Shown here: piece after piece, positions 42,563 through 52,185 of the stretch
How positions within the stretch are numbered: the first letter of the stretch is position 1
How the letters are laid out: every line of letters begins with the position of its first letter
Notes under the pieces: model-generated
What the model was told of the DNA's origin: nothing
Seen by the model: the letters and a program-made list of their open reading frames with translations, nothing else
Database searches by the model: none
Assembly (NCBI GenBank): GCA_025993015.1
Contig: DAJPFV010000001.1
Coordinates: 2,232,001-2,296,000, forward strand
Length of the DNA: 64,000 bases
Origin: Coriobacteriaceae bacterium
GTDB taxonomy: Bacteria > Actinomycetota > Coriobacteriia > Coriobacteriales > Coriobacteriaceae
Direction: 5' to 3'
Made by a program: the position numbers and the translations under genes

Positions 42563-43361
42563 TGGCCTTGCTCCTCTTTGACTCCTTGCGGAGAAGCATG
42601 TAGAAACGGGCGTTACCGACCACGTAGCGCCTCACCAGGCGCTTGGGCTCCTGCATCATGCGGAAGAGCCACTCCAGGTTTGCGCGCTGCATCCACATCG
42701 GGGCTCGCGGGATGTTGCCGGAGACGACGTCGAACGAGCCACCCACGCCCACGAATGCGCCCTTGGCGCCCAGCTCGCGGAAACGCTCGATCAGGCGTTC
42801 CTTCTTGGGCGAGGTGATGCCCACGAACACGATGTCGGGCTCGGCCTGCTCAACCTCGGCGACCACGGCGTCGAACTCATCGTCGCCGAAGTAGCCGTCA
42901 CGGTAGCCAGCGAGGACCATATTGGGATACCTCTCGGACAGTACCCCTGCGGTCTTTGCGACCACATCGGCCTTGGCGCCCAGCAGGTAGACCCTGTGCC
43001 CTTCGCGCTCGGCCAGTCCGCACAGCTCCCACATGAGGTCGATGCCGGCCACGCGCCCGGGCAGGTCCACGCCCAACTTCCTGGCGGCCATGACCATGGA
43101 CGCGCCATCTGCGTTAACGATCTCGCAACGGCGCACGCACGCGTCCATCTCGGGATCGTCGCGCATCTGCAGCAGCTTGTCGGCGTTCACGCCGATCAGG
43201 TGGGCGAAGCGCCCCTCCTTGATGAGGGCGTCGGTCGCCTCGACGGTCTGCCCCATCGTCCATGGGTCGACTGGTGCGCCCAGGACTTCGACTCGCCCGG
43301 GAAGATCAACCACTGAACAGGTGCCTTCGTATTTCTCTGGTGTCTCTTTAGCAAGCGCCAT
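42555..43361 (-). CDS. WecG/TagA/CpsF-family glycosyltransferase
   Basis: 268 aa from the ATG at 43359-43361 (a TTG 18 bases upstream is also open). VNADKLLQMRDDPEM, NADGASMVMAARKLG, VYLLGAKADVVAKTAGVL and FVGITSPKKERLIE are the family blocks. These enzymes add ManNAc or a related residue to an undecaprenyl-linked first sugar. It overlaps the sugar transferase gene by 14 bp and wecB by 8 bp. Confidence 0.92.
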   Translation of the reverse strand: MALAKETPEKYEGTCSVVDLPGRVEVLGAPVDPWTMGQTVEATDALIKEGRFAHLIGVNADKLLQMRDDPEMDACVRRCEIVNADGASMVMAARKLGVDLPGRVAGIDLMWELCGLAEREGHRVYLLGAKADVVAKTAGVLSERYPNMVLAGYRDGYFGDDEFDAVVAEVEQAEPDIVFVGITSPKKERLIERFRELGAKGAFVGVGGSFDVVSGNIPRAPMWMQRANLEWLFRMMQEPKRLVRRYVVGNARFYMLLRKESKRSKANV

Positions 43362-44109
43362 TTCCGCTGACGACCTCAATCACAGTGAGTAGGATTATTT
43401 TTAAATCGAAGAAAACGCCCCGTTTGGCGATATATTCCAGGTCGCGACGGACCATGCCTTCGAATCCCGTCGAGTTGCGCTCAGTGACCTGCCACCAGCC
43501 GGTAATACCTGGTTTCACTGCCAGGCGCTGCAGGTCGTACTCGGTGTACTCCGCGACCTCGTTGGGCAGCGGCGGGCGCGGGCCGACGACAGACATTTGG
43601 CCCAGGAACACATTAAGGAACTGCGGGAACTCGTCGATGGAATGTTTGCGGATGAACTTCCCGATCCTGGTGACGCGGGGGTCCTCCTTCATCTTGAACA
43701 TGGCGCCGGCGATCTCGTTGCGCTCCTTGAGCTCGGCGAGGCGCTTGTCGGCGTCCTTGTACATACTTCGGAACTTCCACATGCGGAAAGTAGTCAAGCT
43801 GCCGTCGGGTCGAGTCTGGCCCACGCGGATCTGGCTGTAGAAGGGGTTGCCCTCGCTCTCAAGGCGGATGGCCGCGGCAAGCACAAGGCTGGGAACGGCG
43901 ATGACGGCCAGCACGCAGCCGCTGAACACGACGTCAAAGGCGCGCTTAACGGCGCGGTAGACCAAGCGCGAACGATCCCAGTCCATGATGGACTGCATGG
44001 CCTTGTAGCGGCCGGCGCCCTCGCGTCGGTCCATGGCCTGAGCAATGAGCGCTGCCCCCGCAGGCGCATCCGTTGCAAATTGAGTTTTATCCGACACGTT
44101 TTCTTCCAA
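43348..44109 (-). CDS. Initiating undecaprenyl-phosphate sugar phosphotransferase
   Basis: 253 aa. Start is TTG at 44109 or GTG at 44097. One membrane segment (about residues 60-82: VVFSGCVLAVIAVPSLVLAA) precedes the catalytic domain with FRMWKFRSMY, EFPQFLNVFLGQMSVVGPRP and KPGITGWWQV, the bacterial sugar transferase core. Small monotopic WcaJ/RfbP/PglC-type enzyme that loads the first sugar-1-phosphate on undecaprenyl phosphate. Confidence 0.92.
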   Translation of the reverse strand: MEENVSDKTQFATDAPAGAALIAQAMDRREGAGRYKAMQSIMDWDRSRLVYRAVKRAFDVVFSGCVLAVIAVPSLVLAAAIRLESEGNPFYSQIRVGQTRPDGSLTTFRMWKFRSMYKDADKRLAELKERNEIAGAMFKMKEDPRVTRIGKFIRKHSIDEFPQFLNVFLGQMSVVGPRPPLPNEVAEYTEYDLQRLAVKPGITGWWQVTERNSTGFEGMVRRDLEYIAKRGVFFDLKIILLTVIEVVSGNGAC

Positions 44110-44163
44110 GACTTCGTCCCCGGGTCGGGGATCCTCCCTGTTCTGTGTGGCGACCGCCAGCAG

Positions 44164-44718
44164 CTAGGCGATTGCCTTTTTGATGTTGCGCATGACGCGC
44201 TGCTCGTTTGAAAGCACCGCGAGGCCAACGCGGGTGGTTACGCGCCGGCCGCACAGGTTGAGCTCCAAATAAGCAGTGCTCTTGCGTCTGTTAATGGTTT
44301 TGATAAGGCCTTCGTGGCTCAGCAGCGGACCAGCCGTTACTACGACCTGATCGCCATCTTTTAGGGCCTCGCTCATGGGCACTACGCGGTCTCCCCTGTG
44401 CGTAAAGCTGCCAATAAGCTGGACCTCTTCTTTTGCCAGCGGCACAAACTGACCGTCCTGGGCAAGCACCCGGGCAAAGTCGTCCATGCGCAGCAGATAC
44501 TGTTGCACGGTGCGGGGATCTGCCGTGTCGCAGATAAGATAACCGGGAAAGAGCGGCTTGGTTGTATTGACCCATTCGCCGTGTACTTTGATCTCGGTTA
44601 GAAATTGGGGGTAAAAGAGCTCCTCCATGGCGCCAGCCGGCACCACGCGCTCGATGCGCTCACGCATTACGTCTTCGCGACCGTTAATGACCTGGATCAC
44701 ATACCACACGAGCACCAC
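44164..44718 (-). CDS. NusG-family antiterminator (LoaP/RfaH-like)
   Basis: 184 aa; starts at one of several GTG codons (44718, 44715 or 44709). WYVIQVINGREDVMRERIE, KPLFPGYLIC and the C-terminal KOW-like part (DGDQVVVTAGPLLSHEGLI) define a specialised NusG paralogue. Such proteins load on RNA polymerase in the leader of long polysaccharide operons and suppress termination. It is the first gene of the capsule locus and is preceded by a leader of roughly 450 nt. Confidence 0.88.
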   Translation of the reverse strand: MVLVWYVIQVINGREDVMRERIERVVPAGAMEELFYPQFLTEIKVHGEWVNTTKPLFPGYLICDTADPRTVQQYLLRMDDFARVLAQDGQFVPLAKEEVQLIGSFTHRGDRVVPMSEALKDGDQVVVTAGPLLSHEGLIKTINRRKSTAYLELNLCGRRVTTRVGLAVLSNEQRVMRNIKKAIA

Positions 44719-45187
44719 CCCCCTTGCTGTCTTACGTATGGCTCACGGGATTTGGGTATGGCTTCGCCAGGGCGCTTGTGCGCGAAGGCGCTCCATATTC
44801 AAACCCTGAGCCCAGTCAGACAAGCACGTGGCTCTGCCCCACCGTGAACGGTATGTATAGAAGCAGTTGCTAGAGTCGCGGACGTGTATCGCAAAAATGA
44901 CCGCGACCCCAGCTGGCTGCGTGCGAGCCAGTCAAGCGGGAACAAAACTGGACCGCACGCAAACAGCTGTAGGACTACTACGCTTTGACACGCAAGCTAT
45001 TAAATGCACCTTGGAATTACATCAATGCAAATAAATAACGTCGCATGACTTCTTTATTGGAGCTCGTGGTGTTTCTGGCACCGCCGTTACGGCCGGATGC
45101 TGATCGACCCTGCGCTTTGTGACTTGCTGGAGCCGCGAGCACAGTTGAACTCATGTAACGCTATGTATCCTAGCACAAGCTGGCAGC
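44719..45187 (-). promoter_or_regulatory. Capsule-operon leader region
   Basis: No gene in about 470 bp. Minus-strand dyads include GTCGCGG/CCGCGAC around 44877-44921 and CTTCGC/GCGAAG around 44763-44795, candidates for the RNA element recognised by the LoaP-like protein. A weak promoter (TTGCTG, 16 bp, TACATA) is possible at 45163-45190. Further up to the tRNA-Ala terminator (45473) I see nothing definite. Confidence 0.4.
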
Positions 45188-45443
45188 AAAACTGATTTGG
45201 CTAATGGCGGACAACATTTCGTTCATTTAGCGTGCTCAAGGAAGTTGTTTTGGGATGTTGTTCACATCGATGCAGCTTATTGAGGTGCTGGCGGTAATTA
45301 AGGGCGTTCCTGAAGCCCAAATGAAGAAGCGAGCTGCGCCGATAATCGCGTTTGTCTAACAAACTATGTACAGACATGGGAAATAATTTGTGCAACTTTT
45401 TGTTGGTGTGGATTGGATTTATGGCGCGAGGCATTTTGGCATG

Positions 45444-45472
45444 AAAAAAGGCCTTCGGAATACCGAAGACCT
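45444..45472 (-). terminator. Terminator after tRNA-Ala copy 3
   Basis: AGGTCTTCGG and CCGAAGGCCT form a 10-bp stem with one G-T pair and a T run on the minus strand, 15 bp beyond the tRNA. Confidence 0.9.
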
Positions 45473-45487
45473 TTACATTCACGATGG

Positions 45488-45560
45488 TGGAGACGAGGGG
45501 GATCGAACCCCTGACCTCTTGACTGCCAGTCAAGCGCTCTCCCAGCTGAGCTACGCCCCC
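45488..45560 (-). tRNA. tRNA-Ala (anticodon GGC), copy 3
   Basis: Sequence identical to the copies at 12789 and 13570 over 73 nt, but here the three following bases are CCA. Anticodon loop CTGGCAG. Confidence 0.95.
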
Positions 45561-45573
45561 GTGACGAGGAGAA

Positions 45574-45602
45574 ACTATAGGGGAAGTTGACGCGGCGTGC
45601 AA
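45574..45602 (-). promoter_or_regulatory. Promoter of tRNA-Ala copy 3
   Basis: Minus strand: -35 TTGCAC, 17-bp spacer, -10 TATAGT, about 13 bp before the tRNA. Confidence 0.8.
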
Positions 45603-45630
45603 GGACTTTTTTGAGTCAGACTTTAAAGGC

Positions 45631-46272
45631 CTATTGATATAGGTAAGCGATGGCGGTGCCAGTGTGGACTTGGATTGTGGCTGTTGACCTGACGACGTTG
45701 CTGATGCCCGTGTCGGCTAACAAGCCTAGCGGAGCGCGATCTAGTTCCCATTCTAGGCCGTGTTCACTTACCTCGGTGTTGGGGGCAATGGCGATGATGG
45801 AGAAGGTGCTGCCCTCGTGGCCTTCAATGGTCCACGATTCGCCTGCGCGAAGGATGCGAGCGACCACCTTGTCCTCGGCTATCCAGACTGGAGCGTCCTC
45901 GTAGCCTGCAAGCAGCCCCAGTACGGAAAGCGCCATGTCCGGACGGCCGCCGGTGGCGCAGGTCGCAACTACTTCGGCACTTGGCCAGCGGCGACGGACG
46001 GAATCGAGCGCCAGCGCCAGATCGGTATAGTCCTTGTACGGGTCGTGGCGCTCAACTTCAAAGTCGGTGGCGGCATCGACCAATGCGCGACCCGCATCGC
46101 TCACCGTGTCGGCATCCCCCACATACACGTCGCAGCTCAGGCCGGCGCCCAGCAGCGCGTCGAGTCCGCGGTCCACGGCGACAACGTGGTCACACTCCCC
46201 TGCTAGCCTACGCAACAGATCCGCGCTCGCCACCACGGGTGAGCCGCAGACTACTAATACCTTGCAACCCAC
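45631..46272 (-). CDS. thiN: Thiamine diphosphokinase
   Basis: 213 aa with GTG start preceded by GAGGG. VVCGSPVVASADLLRRL, VAVDRGLDALLGAG, DVYVGDADTVSDAG, HDPYKDYTDLALAL and the C-terminal SNVVRSTATIQVHTG are thiamine pyrophosphokinase motifs (the usual GDxDS reads GDADT). It makes thiamine diphosphate in the cytosol. Nine bp after the HAD gene. Confidence 0.88.
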   Translation of the reverse strand: MGCKVLVVCGSPVVASADLLRRLAGECDHVVAVDRGLDALLGAGLSCDVYVGDADTVSDAGRALVDAATDFEVERHDPYKDYTDLALALDSVRRRWPSAEVVATCATGGRPDMALSVLGLLAGYEDAPVWIAEDKVVARILRAGESWTIEGHEGSTFSIIAIAPNTEVSEHGLEWELDRAPLGLLADTGISNVVRSTATIQVHTGTAIAYLYQ

Positions 46273-46281
46273 GGCCCTCGC

Positions 46282-46971
46282 CTATCCCTCAAACGAAAGC
46301 ACACGGGCCAGATCCAGGTCCTCATAGCTGTCGATAAAGATATCGCAGTTGGCGCGTACGTCGTCGCGCTTCATACGGCCGTGCGGGTCATAGATGCCCA
46401 CGCGCTTAAAGCCGGCGGTGCCAGAACTCTTTAGACCAAAGACAGCGTCCTCAAACACCCAAGCGCGTTCAAACTTGCACTCGTGGCGCTCCTCCAAGCG
46501 GCGCAGAGCCAGCTCGTACACATCGGGGAACTGTTTGGAGCGTCCCGCCTCGCCCGTCGTGGTAACAAACTCCATGTAAGCGTCGAGCCCCGCACCTGCG
46601 AGCGCAGACTGCACCAGCTCGGCCGGCGTGGACGTAGCCACGCACATGGCAATGCCCGCCGCCTTCGCCTGCTCCAAAAATGCCAGGAGCCCCTCGCGCG
46701 GCGGCACCTTGGAGTACCCATCAATCAGAATATTGCTCAGTTCACGATATAGTTCCTCGCCATTCGCGCCAATGCCCCACGTGTCGTGGTAGGCCTGGCA
46801 CTCGTCCTCCAGCGACAGGTGCTCAAATTGGGCAAAGTCATCCACGGTCACGTCAATCCCGTGGCGGTGCAATAATTCAGGCTGAGCATAAGCCCAAACG
46901 GGGGTGCTATTAACCAGCGTGCCATCGCAATCGAAAATAAAAGCAACCTTGGGAGCGGCGTTATGGGACAT
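46282..46971 (-). CDS. HAD-superfamily phosphatase (beta-phosphoglucomutase-like)
   Basis: 229 aa from MSHNAAPKVAF, chosen for GAAAGG upstream. AFIFDCDGTLVNS carries the nucleophile Asp and DxD pair, ATSTPAELV is motif II, and FEDAVFGLKSS is motif IV. Subclass IA cap domain. The substrate is unknown. Its upstream region carries TGGTAAAC and GTTTTACCA half-sites shared with glgB, suggesting co-regulation with glycogen or maltodextrin metabolism. Confidence 0.8.
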   Translation of the reverse strand: MSHNAAPKVAFIFDCDGTLVNSTPVWAYAQPELLHRHGIDVTVDDFAQFEHLSLEDECQAYHDTWGIGANGEELYRELSNILIDGYSKVPPREGLLAFLEQAKAAGIAMCVATSTPAELVQSALAGAGLDAYMEFVTTTGEAGRSKQFPDVYELALRRLEERHECKFERAWVFEDAVFGLKSSGTAGFKRVGIYDPHGRMKRDDVRANCDIFIDSYEDLDLARVLSFEG

Positions 46972-46993
46972 ATACGAACCTTTCGATGTCAAA

Positions 46994-47024
46994 TGGTAAA
47001 CAACCTGCTAAAAACGTTTTACCA
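46994..47024. promoter_or_regulatory. Candidate operator upstream of the HAD gene
   Basis: TGGTAAAC (46994-47001) and GTTTTACCA (47016-47024) face each other as inverted half-sites in the divergent intergenic region between the HAD gene and glgB. Similar half-sites are at 47056-47081 and 56958-57000. Confidence 0.5.
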
Positions 47025-47055
47025 AACGTCAAACTAACATTCTTGAAACCCTAAT

Positions 47056-47081
47056 TGGTAAAACTGTCAAGAGTTTTACCA
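47056..47081. promoter_or_regulatory. Candidate operator upstream of glgB
   Basis: Perfect 10-bp inverted repeat TGGTAAAACT-6 bp-AGTTTTACCA. The half-site resembles LacI-family maltose regulators. It lies about 220 bp before glgB in the divergent region. Confidence 0.6.
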
Positions 47082-47302
47082 TCGCAAATCTGCCAGTGGC
47101 ATAAACATGGCGCTCACCGATTAAAAGCCACCGCAAAACCACTTTCCCCCATAAAAGTAATGTACAGGTGTTATGGTAGTTTCTGCCGAAAGTTCCACCG
47201 AGCACGCGAGGTGGAACGAATCATAGAACTATCGCCGTCCCTTCGATTCGTGCAGCCCTGGACCTTTCGCATTTAGTCAACAAGGCAACACGCTGCCGCG
47301 TC

Positions 47303-49561
47303 ATGATGGGATCAAACGTGAGCGATACAAAGCTAAAGCCAGTAACCAAAAAGCCCGCAACCCGCAAGCCGGCTCCTCACGCACCGGAGCTCTCTAAGGA
47401 CGATGTCTATCTGTTTGGCATCGGTATGTGGGAGCGCAGCTGGGAAAAGATGGGCGCGCACCCGGACACGCAGAACCGTACGCGCGGCTGGCGTTTTTGC
47501 GTTTGGGCGCCCGATGTAAAGAGCGTTCACGTCATTGGCGAATTTAACGACTGGGATGAGGAATCCAACCCGCTGGTGCCCGTGCATACGAGCGCTATCT
47601 GGGAAGGCTTTATTCCTGGCGCCGAGCAGGGCCAGCTCTATAAGTACCTCATCGAGACCAACGAGGGCGAAAAGCTCTACAAGGCCGATCCGTACGCCTT
47701 TAAGGCAGAGTGCCCTCCGGGTACGGCAAGCGTGCTGTGGACGCTCGACGGCTACAAGTGGAACGACGCCGCATGGCTAAAGCGCCGTGCCGGCCATAAC
47801 CACATGTCGCAGCCCCTTAACATCTACGAGGTGCATATTGGCTCGTGGAAGCGCCACGGCGACGCGCCACAGGGCGAGCCGGACGAGTACGGCAACTACC
47901 CCGGTCCCATGGATCCCTTCCCAGCGCAGCGCGGCGAGTTCTACACCTACGACGACCTGTCGGTGGAGCTCGTGGACTACGTGCGCGACATGGGCTATAC
48001 GCACATCGAGGTCATGCCGCTCATGGAGCATCCCTTCGATGGCTCCTGGGGCTACCAGACGACCGGCTACTATGCCGCCACGTCGCGCTACGGCAATCCG
48101 CAGCAGCTCATGCACTTTATCAATGCGTGCCACGAAGCGGGCATCGGCGTGATCATGGACTGGGTGCCCGGCGGTTTTTGCGCCGACTCCCACGGCCTTG
48201 CCACCTTTAACGGCCACATGCTGTTTGAGCACGAGATTCACCCCAACTGGGGCACGCATAAGTTCGACTTCGCCCGCGGCGAGGTCCGCTCGTTCCTGGT
48301 CTCCAACGTGCTGTACTGGCTCGAGAACTTCCACGTGGACGGTATTCGCATGGACGGCGTGTCCAGCATGCTGTACCTCAACTTTGGCATCGACGATCCC
48401 GGCCAAAAGAAGTTCAACAAGTACGGTACCGAGGAGGACCTGGACGCCAGCGCGTTTATCCGTCAGGTCAACTGCGCTGTGGAGGCGCACTACCCCGACG
48501 TGATGATGATGGCCGAGGAGTCCACCGCGTGGCCGCTCGTGACCTATCCGCCGCAGGACGGCGGCCTGGGCTTCCACTACAAGTGGGACATGGGCTGGAT
48601 GAACGACACCCTGCACTACATGCAGACCGATTTTCCGTGGCGCCCCGGCAACCACGGGCTGCTCACGTTCTCCATCATGTACGCCTTTACCGAGAACTTC
48701 ATTTGCCCGTTGAGCCACGACGAGGTCGTGCACGGCAAGTGCTCGCTCATCGGCCGCATGCCGGGCGACTGGTGGCGCCAGTTTGCCGGCCTGCGCACGC
48801 TGGCCTTCTACCAGATGACGCACCCCGGTGCCAAGCTCAACTTTATGGGTAACGAGATCGGCCAGTTTATCGAGTGGCGCTACTACGAGTCCATCCAGTG
48901 GTTCCTGACCGAGGAGTACGAGACCCACAAGCATCATCAGGCGTTTATCAAGGCGCTCAACCACCTGTACACCGCCGAGCCCGCCCTGTACGAGCGCGGC
49001 TACACCGACGACGGCTTTACCTGGATCGATGCGGACAACTCCAAGCAGTCCATCGTGAGCTTTGTGCGCCAGGGCGAGGACGTCGATGACGACCTGGTGA
49101 TCCTGATCAACTTTGACCCGGCGAGCTACGAGAGCTTCCGCGTGGGCGTGCCGCGCGAGGGTGACTGGGAGGTCATCTTCGATTCCGACCGTCCCGAGTT
49201 TGGTGGCAGCGGATACGCCGGCGAGGAGCCCTACACCTGCTCGAGCGAGCCCTATCCCTGGAACGGGCAGATGGACTCCATCGAGATCAAGGTGCCCGGT
49301 CTGGCAGGCGTGGTGCTTAAGCGCCGCGGTCCCAGCAGCTACAAGCCGCCCGTTGTCGAGGAGCCCAAGAAGGCCACGCGTAAGCGTACGTCCTCGGTGA
49401 AGCCCAAGGCCGCAGCCGCTAAGAAGGCTCCGGCCAAGGCTAAGGCTGCCAAGCCCACTGCCAAGGCTTCGGCAAAGCCCGCGACCAAGAAGCCGGCTGC
49501 CAAAAAGGCTGCTTCCAAGGCCAAGTCAGCTTCTGTTAAGTCGACCGCTAAGGACGCGTAA
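47303..49561 (+). CDS. glgB: 1,4-alpha-glucan branching enzyme with basic tail
   Basis: 752 aa; the start may instead be GTG at 47318. N-terminal CBM48 (WRFCVWAPDVKSVHVIGEFN, about 60-150), GH13 barrel with nucleophile D351 (GIRMDGVSS), acid/base E405 (MMAEESTAW) and PLSHDEVVHGK. GlgB forms alpha-1,6 branches in glycogen. From about residue 685 to the end is a Lys/Ala/Pro-rich tail with repeated AKKA and KPAAK-like units, not needed for catalysis and resembling histone H1-like tails. First gene of a plus-strand glycogen block. Confidence 0.95.
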   Translation: MMGSNVSDTKLKPVTKKPATRKPAPHAPELSKDDVYLFGIGMWERSWEKMGAHPDTQNRTRGWRFCVWAPDVKSVHVIGEFNDWDEESNPLVPVHTSAIWEGFIPGAEQGQLYKYLIETNEGEKLYKADPYAFKAECPPGTASVLWTLDGYKWNDAAWLKRRAGHNHMSQPLNIYEVHIGSWKRHGDAPQGEPDEYGNYPGPMDPFPAQRGEFYTYDDLSVELVDYVRDMGYTHIEVMPLMEHPFDGSWGYQTTGYYAATSRYGNPQQLMHFINACHEAGIGVIMDWVPGGFCADSHGLATFNGHMLFEHEIHPNWGTHKFDFARGEVRSFLVSNVLYWLENFHVDGIRMDGVSSMLYLNFGIDDPGQKKFNKYGTEEDLDASAFIRQVNCAVEAHYPDVMMMAEESTAWPLVTYPPQDGGLGFHYKWDMGWMNDTLHYMQTDFPWRPGNHGLLTFSIMYAFTENFICPLSHDEVVHGKCSLIGRMPGDWWRQFAGLRTLAFYQMTHPGAKLNFMGNEIGQFIEWRYYESIQWFLTEEYETHKHHQAFIKALNHLYTAEPALYERGYTDDGFTWIDADNSKQSIVSFVRQGEDVDDDLVILINFDPASYESFRVGVPREGDWEVIFDSDRPEFGGSGYAGEEPYTCSSEPYPWNGQMDSIEIKVPGLAGVVLKRRGPSSYKPPVVEEPKKATRKRTSSVKPKAAAAKKAPAKAKAAKPTAKASAKPATKKPAAKKAASKAKSASVKSTAKDA

Positions 49562-49653
49562 CAAAGCCGTTACCACTGTAATCACCCGCCCCGCTGGGGC
49601 GTAGGATGTAAGTCATAACCGTTCCGGGAGATATCCCCGGGGGAAAGGAACGT

Positions 49654-52080
49654 ATGAATAAGATCTTCGACAACAAGCAGGAGTTTACCGAGCTCTATCG
49701 CGATGCCGTCATGAGCATCAGCGGCAAGAGCGTCGAGGCCGCCAGCGACCTCGACCGCTTTAACGCCCTGGCCAAGCTCGTGGCCGAAAAGGCCCGCACC
49801 GTTGCCACCAAGAGCGACGCCCGTGCCACCGCCGAGGGCAAGAAGCGCGTGTACTACTTCTCGATCGAGTTTTTGATCGGTCGCCTGCTCGATAACTATC
49901 TGCTCAACTTTGGCGTGCGCGACATGGTCGCCGAGGCGCTCGACGACATGGGCTTTGACCTGTCCGTCATCGAGAACCAGGAGCCCGATCCGGCGCTGGG
50001 CAACGGTGGCCTGGGCCGTCTGGCCGCGTGCTTCCTGGATTCCATGGCAGCCGAGGGCATTGCCGGCTACGGCAACGGCATGCGCTACCGCTACGGCCTA
50101 TTTAAGCAGGAGATCGTCAACGGCAGCCAGGTCGAGGCCACCGACGAGTGGCTCACCCACGGCTATCCCTGGGAGGTCCGTCGTCAGGACAAGGCCGTGA
50201 CCATTAAGTTTGGTGGCCACGTTGAGGGCTTTGAGGAGGACGGCCGCACGTTCTACCGCACGGTGGACACGCAGGACATCCTGGCCGTTCCCTATGACAT
50301 CCCCGTGGTGGGCTATGCCGGCGAGACGGTCAACAAGCTGCGCGTATGGGCCGCAGAGCCGGTCGAGGAGCACTTTGACCTGGAGGCCTTCAACCGCGGC
50401 GACTACGCCCTGGCCGACGCCGAGCGCGCCGAGGCCGAGGCCATCAGCGCCATCCTCTACCCCAACGACGCCGGCGAGCACGGCCGTCTGCTGCGCCTAA
50501 AGCAGGAGTACCTGTTTGTGTCGGCCGGCATCTACAGCCTGCTCGATACCTTTGAGAAGGAGCACGGCGAGAACTGGGAGCTGCTGCCGCAGTTCGTCGC
50601 CATCCACACCAACGACACGCACCCCGCCATGTGCGGCCCCGAGCTCATGCGCATCCTTATCGATGAGAAGAAGCTCGAGTGGGACGACGCCTGGAACATC
50701 GTGACGCAGGTCGTGAGCTACACCAACCACACCATCCTTCCCGAGGCTCTGGAGAAGTGGCCCATCGGCACGTTCTCCAAGCTCCTCCCCCGCGTGTACC
50801 AGATCATCGACGAGATCAGCCGCCGCTGGCACGAGTCGTTCGACACCACGCAGGAAGGCTGGCAGGAGCGCCTGCGCCAGACCGCCATCCTATGGGACGG
50901 CGAGATTCGCATGGCCAACCTGTCCGTGATCTGCAGCCACAGCGTCAACGGCGTGGCCAAGATTCACTCCGACATCATCAAGAACATCGTGCTTAAGGAC
51001 TTCTACGCCCTCACGCCCGAGAAGTTCAACAACAAGACCAACGGCATCTCGCACCGTCGCTTCTTTGCCGAGGCCAACCCCACCTACGCCAAGCTGGTCA
51101 CCGAGGCCATTGGCGACGGCTGGCTCAAGGACGCCTTTGAGCTGGAGAAGCTCAAGGAGTTCCAGAACGACACCGAGTTCCTCAAGGCCGTGGGCGCCTC
51201 CAAGCGCGCCAACAAGGAGCGTCTGGCTGCCTACGTAAAGGCCGAGACCGGTCTGGTCATTGACCCCAACACCGTCTTCGATGTTCAGGTTAAGCGTTTC
51301 CACGCCTACAAGCGCCAGCTCATGAACATCATGAAGGTGATGGACATCTACAACCGTCGCATCGCCGATCCCAACTTCCATGTGACGCCGACGACCTTCA
51401 TCTTTAGCGGCAAGGCGGCCTCGAGCTACACCTTCGCCAAGGAGACCATCCGCCTCATTAACTCCGTGGCCGACGTTATCAACAACGACCCGCGCGTCAA
51501 CGAGGTCATGAAGGTCTGCTTTATCCCCAACTTCCGCGTGAGCAACGCCCAGCTCATCTACCCCGCCGCCGAGATCTCGGAGCAGATCTCCACAGCCGGC
51601 AAAGAGGCCTCGGGCACGTCCAACATGAAGCTCATGATGAACGGCGCCATTACGCTGGGCACCCTCGACGGCGCCAACATCGAGATCGCCGACCTGGCTG
51701 GCCGCGAAAACGAGGCCATCTTTGGCCTGACCGCTCCCGAGGTCGAGCAGCTCTGGGCATCCAACAGCTACTTTGCGTGGGATACCCTCAACGGCGACCG
51801 CGAGCGTCTGGGCCGCGTGATGGACGAGCTCAAGGACAACACCTTTGCGGGTCTTTCGGGCAACTTCGAGAGCATCTACAACGAGCTCATGAACAACAAC
51901 GACCCCGACCTGGTCATGGCCGATTTCCGCAGCTATGTGGATGCGTGGGAGAAGCTCACGGGCAGCTACGGCGACCAGGAGACCTGGAACCGCAAGGCGC
52001 TGCTCAACACCGCCTCGAGCGGCTGGTTCTCGAGCGACCGCACCATTCGCGAGTACCGCGACGAGATCTGGCACGCATAA
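49654..52080 (+). CDS. glgP: Glycogen/maltodextrin phosphorylase
   Basis: 808 aa, family GT35. RVYYFSIEFLIGRLLDNYL, EPDPALGNGGLGRLAACFL, IHTNDTHPAMCGPELMRIL, VKRFHAYKRQLMNI, and the PLP site EASGTSNMKLMMNGA. It releases glucose-1-P from alpha-1,4 chains. GAAAGGA precedes the ATG. It follows glgB by 92 bp that contain a small GC-rich hairpin (49587-49601). Confidence 0.96.
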   Translation: MNKIFDNKQEFTELYRDAVMSISGKSVEAASDLDRFNALAKLVAEKARTVATKSDARATAEGKKRVYYFSIEFLIGRLLDNYLLNFGVRDMVAEALDDMGFDLSVIENQEPDPALGNGGLGRLAACFLDSMAAEGIAGYGNGMRYRYGLFKQEIVNGSQVEATDEWLTHGYPWEVRRQDKAVTIKFGGHVEGFEEDGRTFYRTVDTQDILAVPYDIPVVGYAGETVNKLRVWAAEPVEEHFDLEAFNRGDYALADAERAEAEAISAILYPNDAGEHGRLLRLKQEYLFVSAGIYSLLDTFEKEHGENWELLPQFVAIHTNDTHPAMCGPELMRILIDEKKLEWDDAWNIVTQVVSYTNHTILPEALEKWPIGTFSKLLPRVYQIIDEISRRWHESFDTTQEGWQERLRQTAILWDGEIRMANLSVICSHSVNGVAKIHSDIIKNIVLKDFYALTPEKFNNKTNGISHRRFFAEANPTYAKLVTEAIGDGWLKDAFELEKLKEFQNDTEFLKAVGASKRANKERLAAYVKAETGLVIDPNTVFDVQVKRFHAYKRQLMNIMKVMDIYNRRIADPNFHVTPTTFIFSGKAASSYTFAKETIRLINSVADVINNDPRVNEVMKVCFIPNFRVSNAQLIYPAAEISEQISTAGKEASGTSNMKLMMNGAITLGTLDGANIEIADLAGRENEAIFGLTAPEVEQLWASNSYFAWDTLNGDRERLGRVMDELKDNTFAGLSGNFESIYNELMNNNDPDLVMADFRSYVDAWEKLTGSYGDQETWNRKALLNTASSGWFSSDRTIREYRDEIWHA

Positions 52081-52185
52081 GCGCGCGAGCTCCCTTTGCC
52101 AGCACGGCATTACTCGACGGGCGCGACCGAGCGCCGCGCCCGTCGCTAATGGGTTTAGAAACATCGATGACAGAAGGAGAAATCG

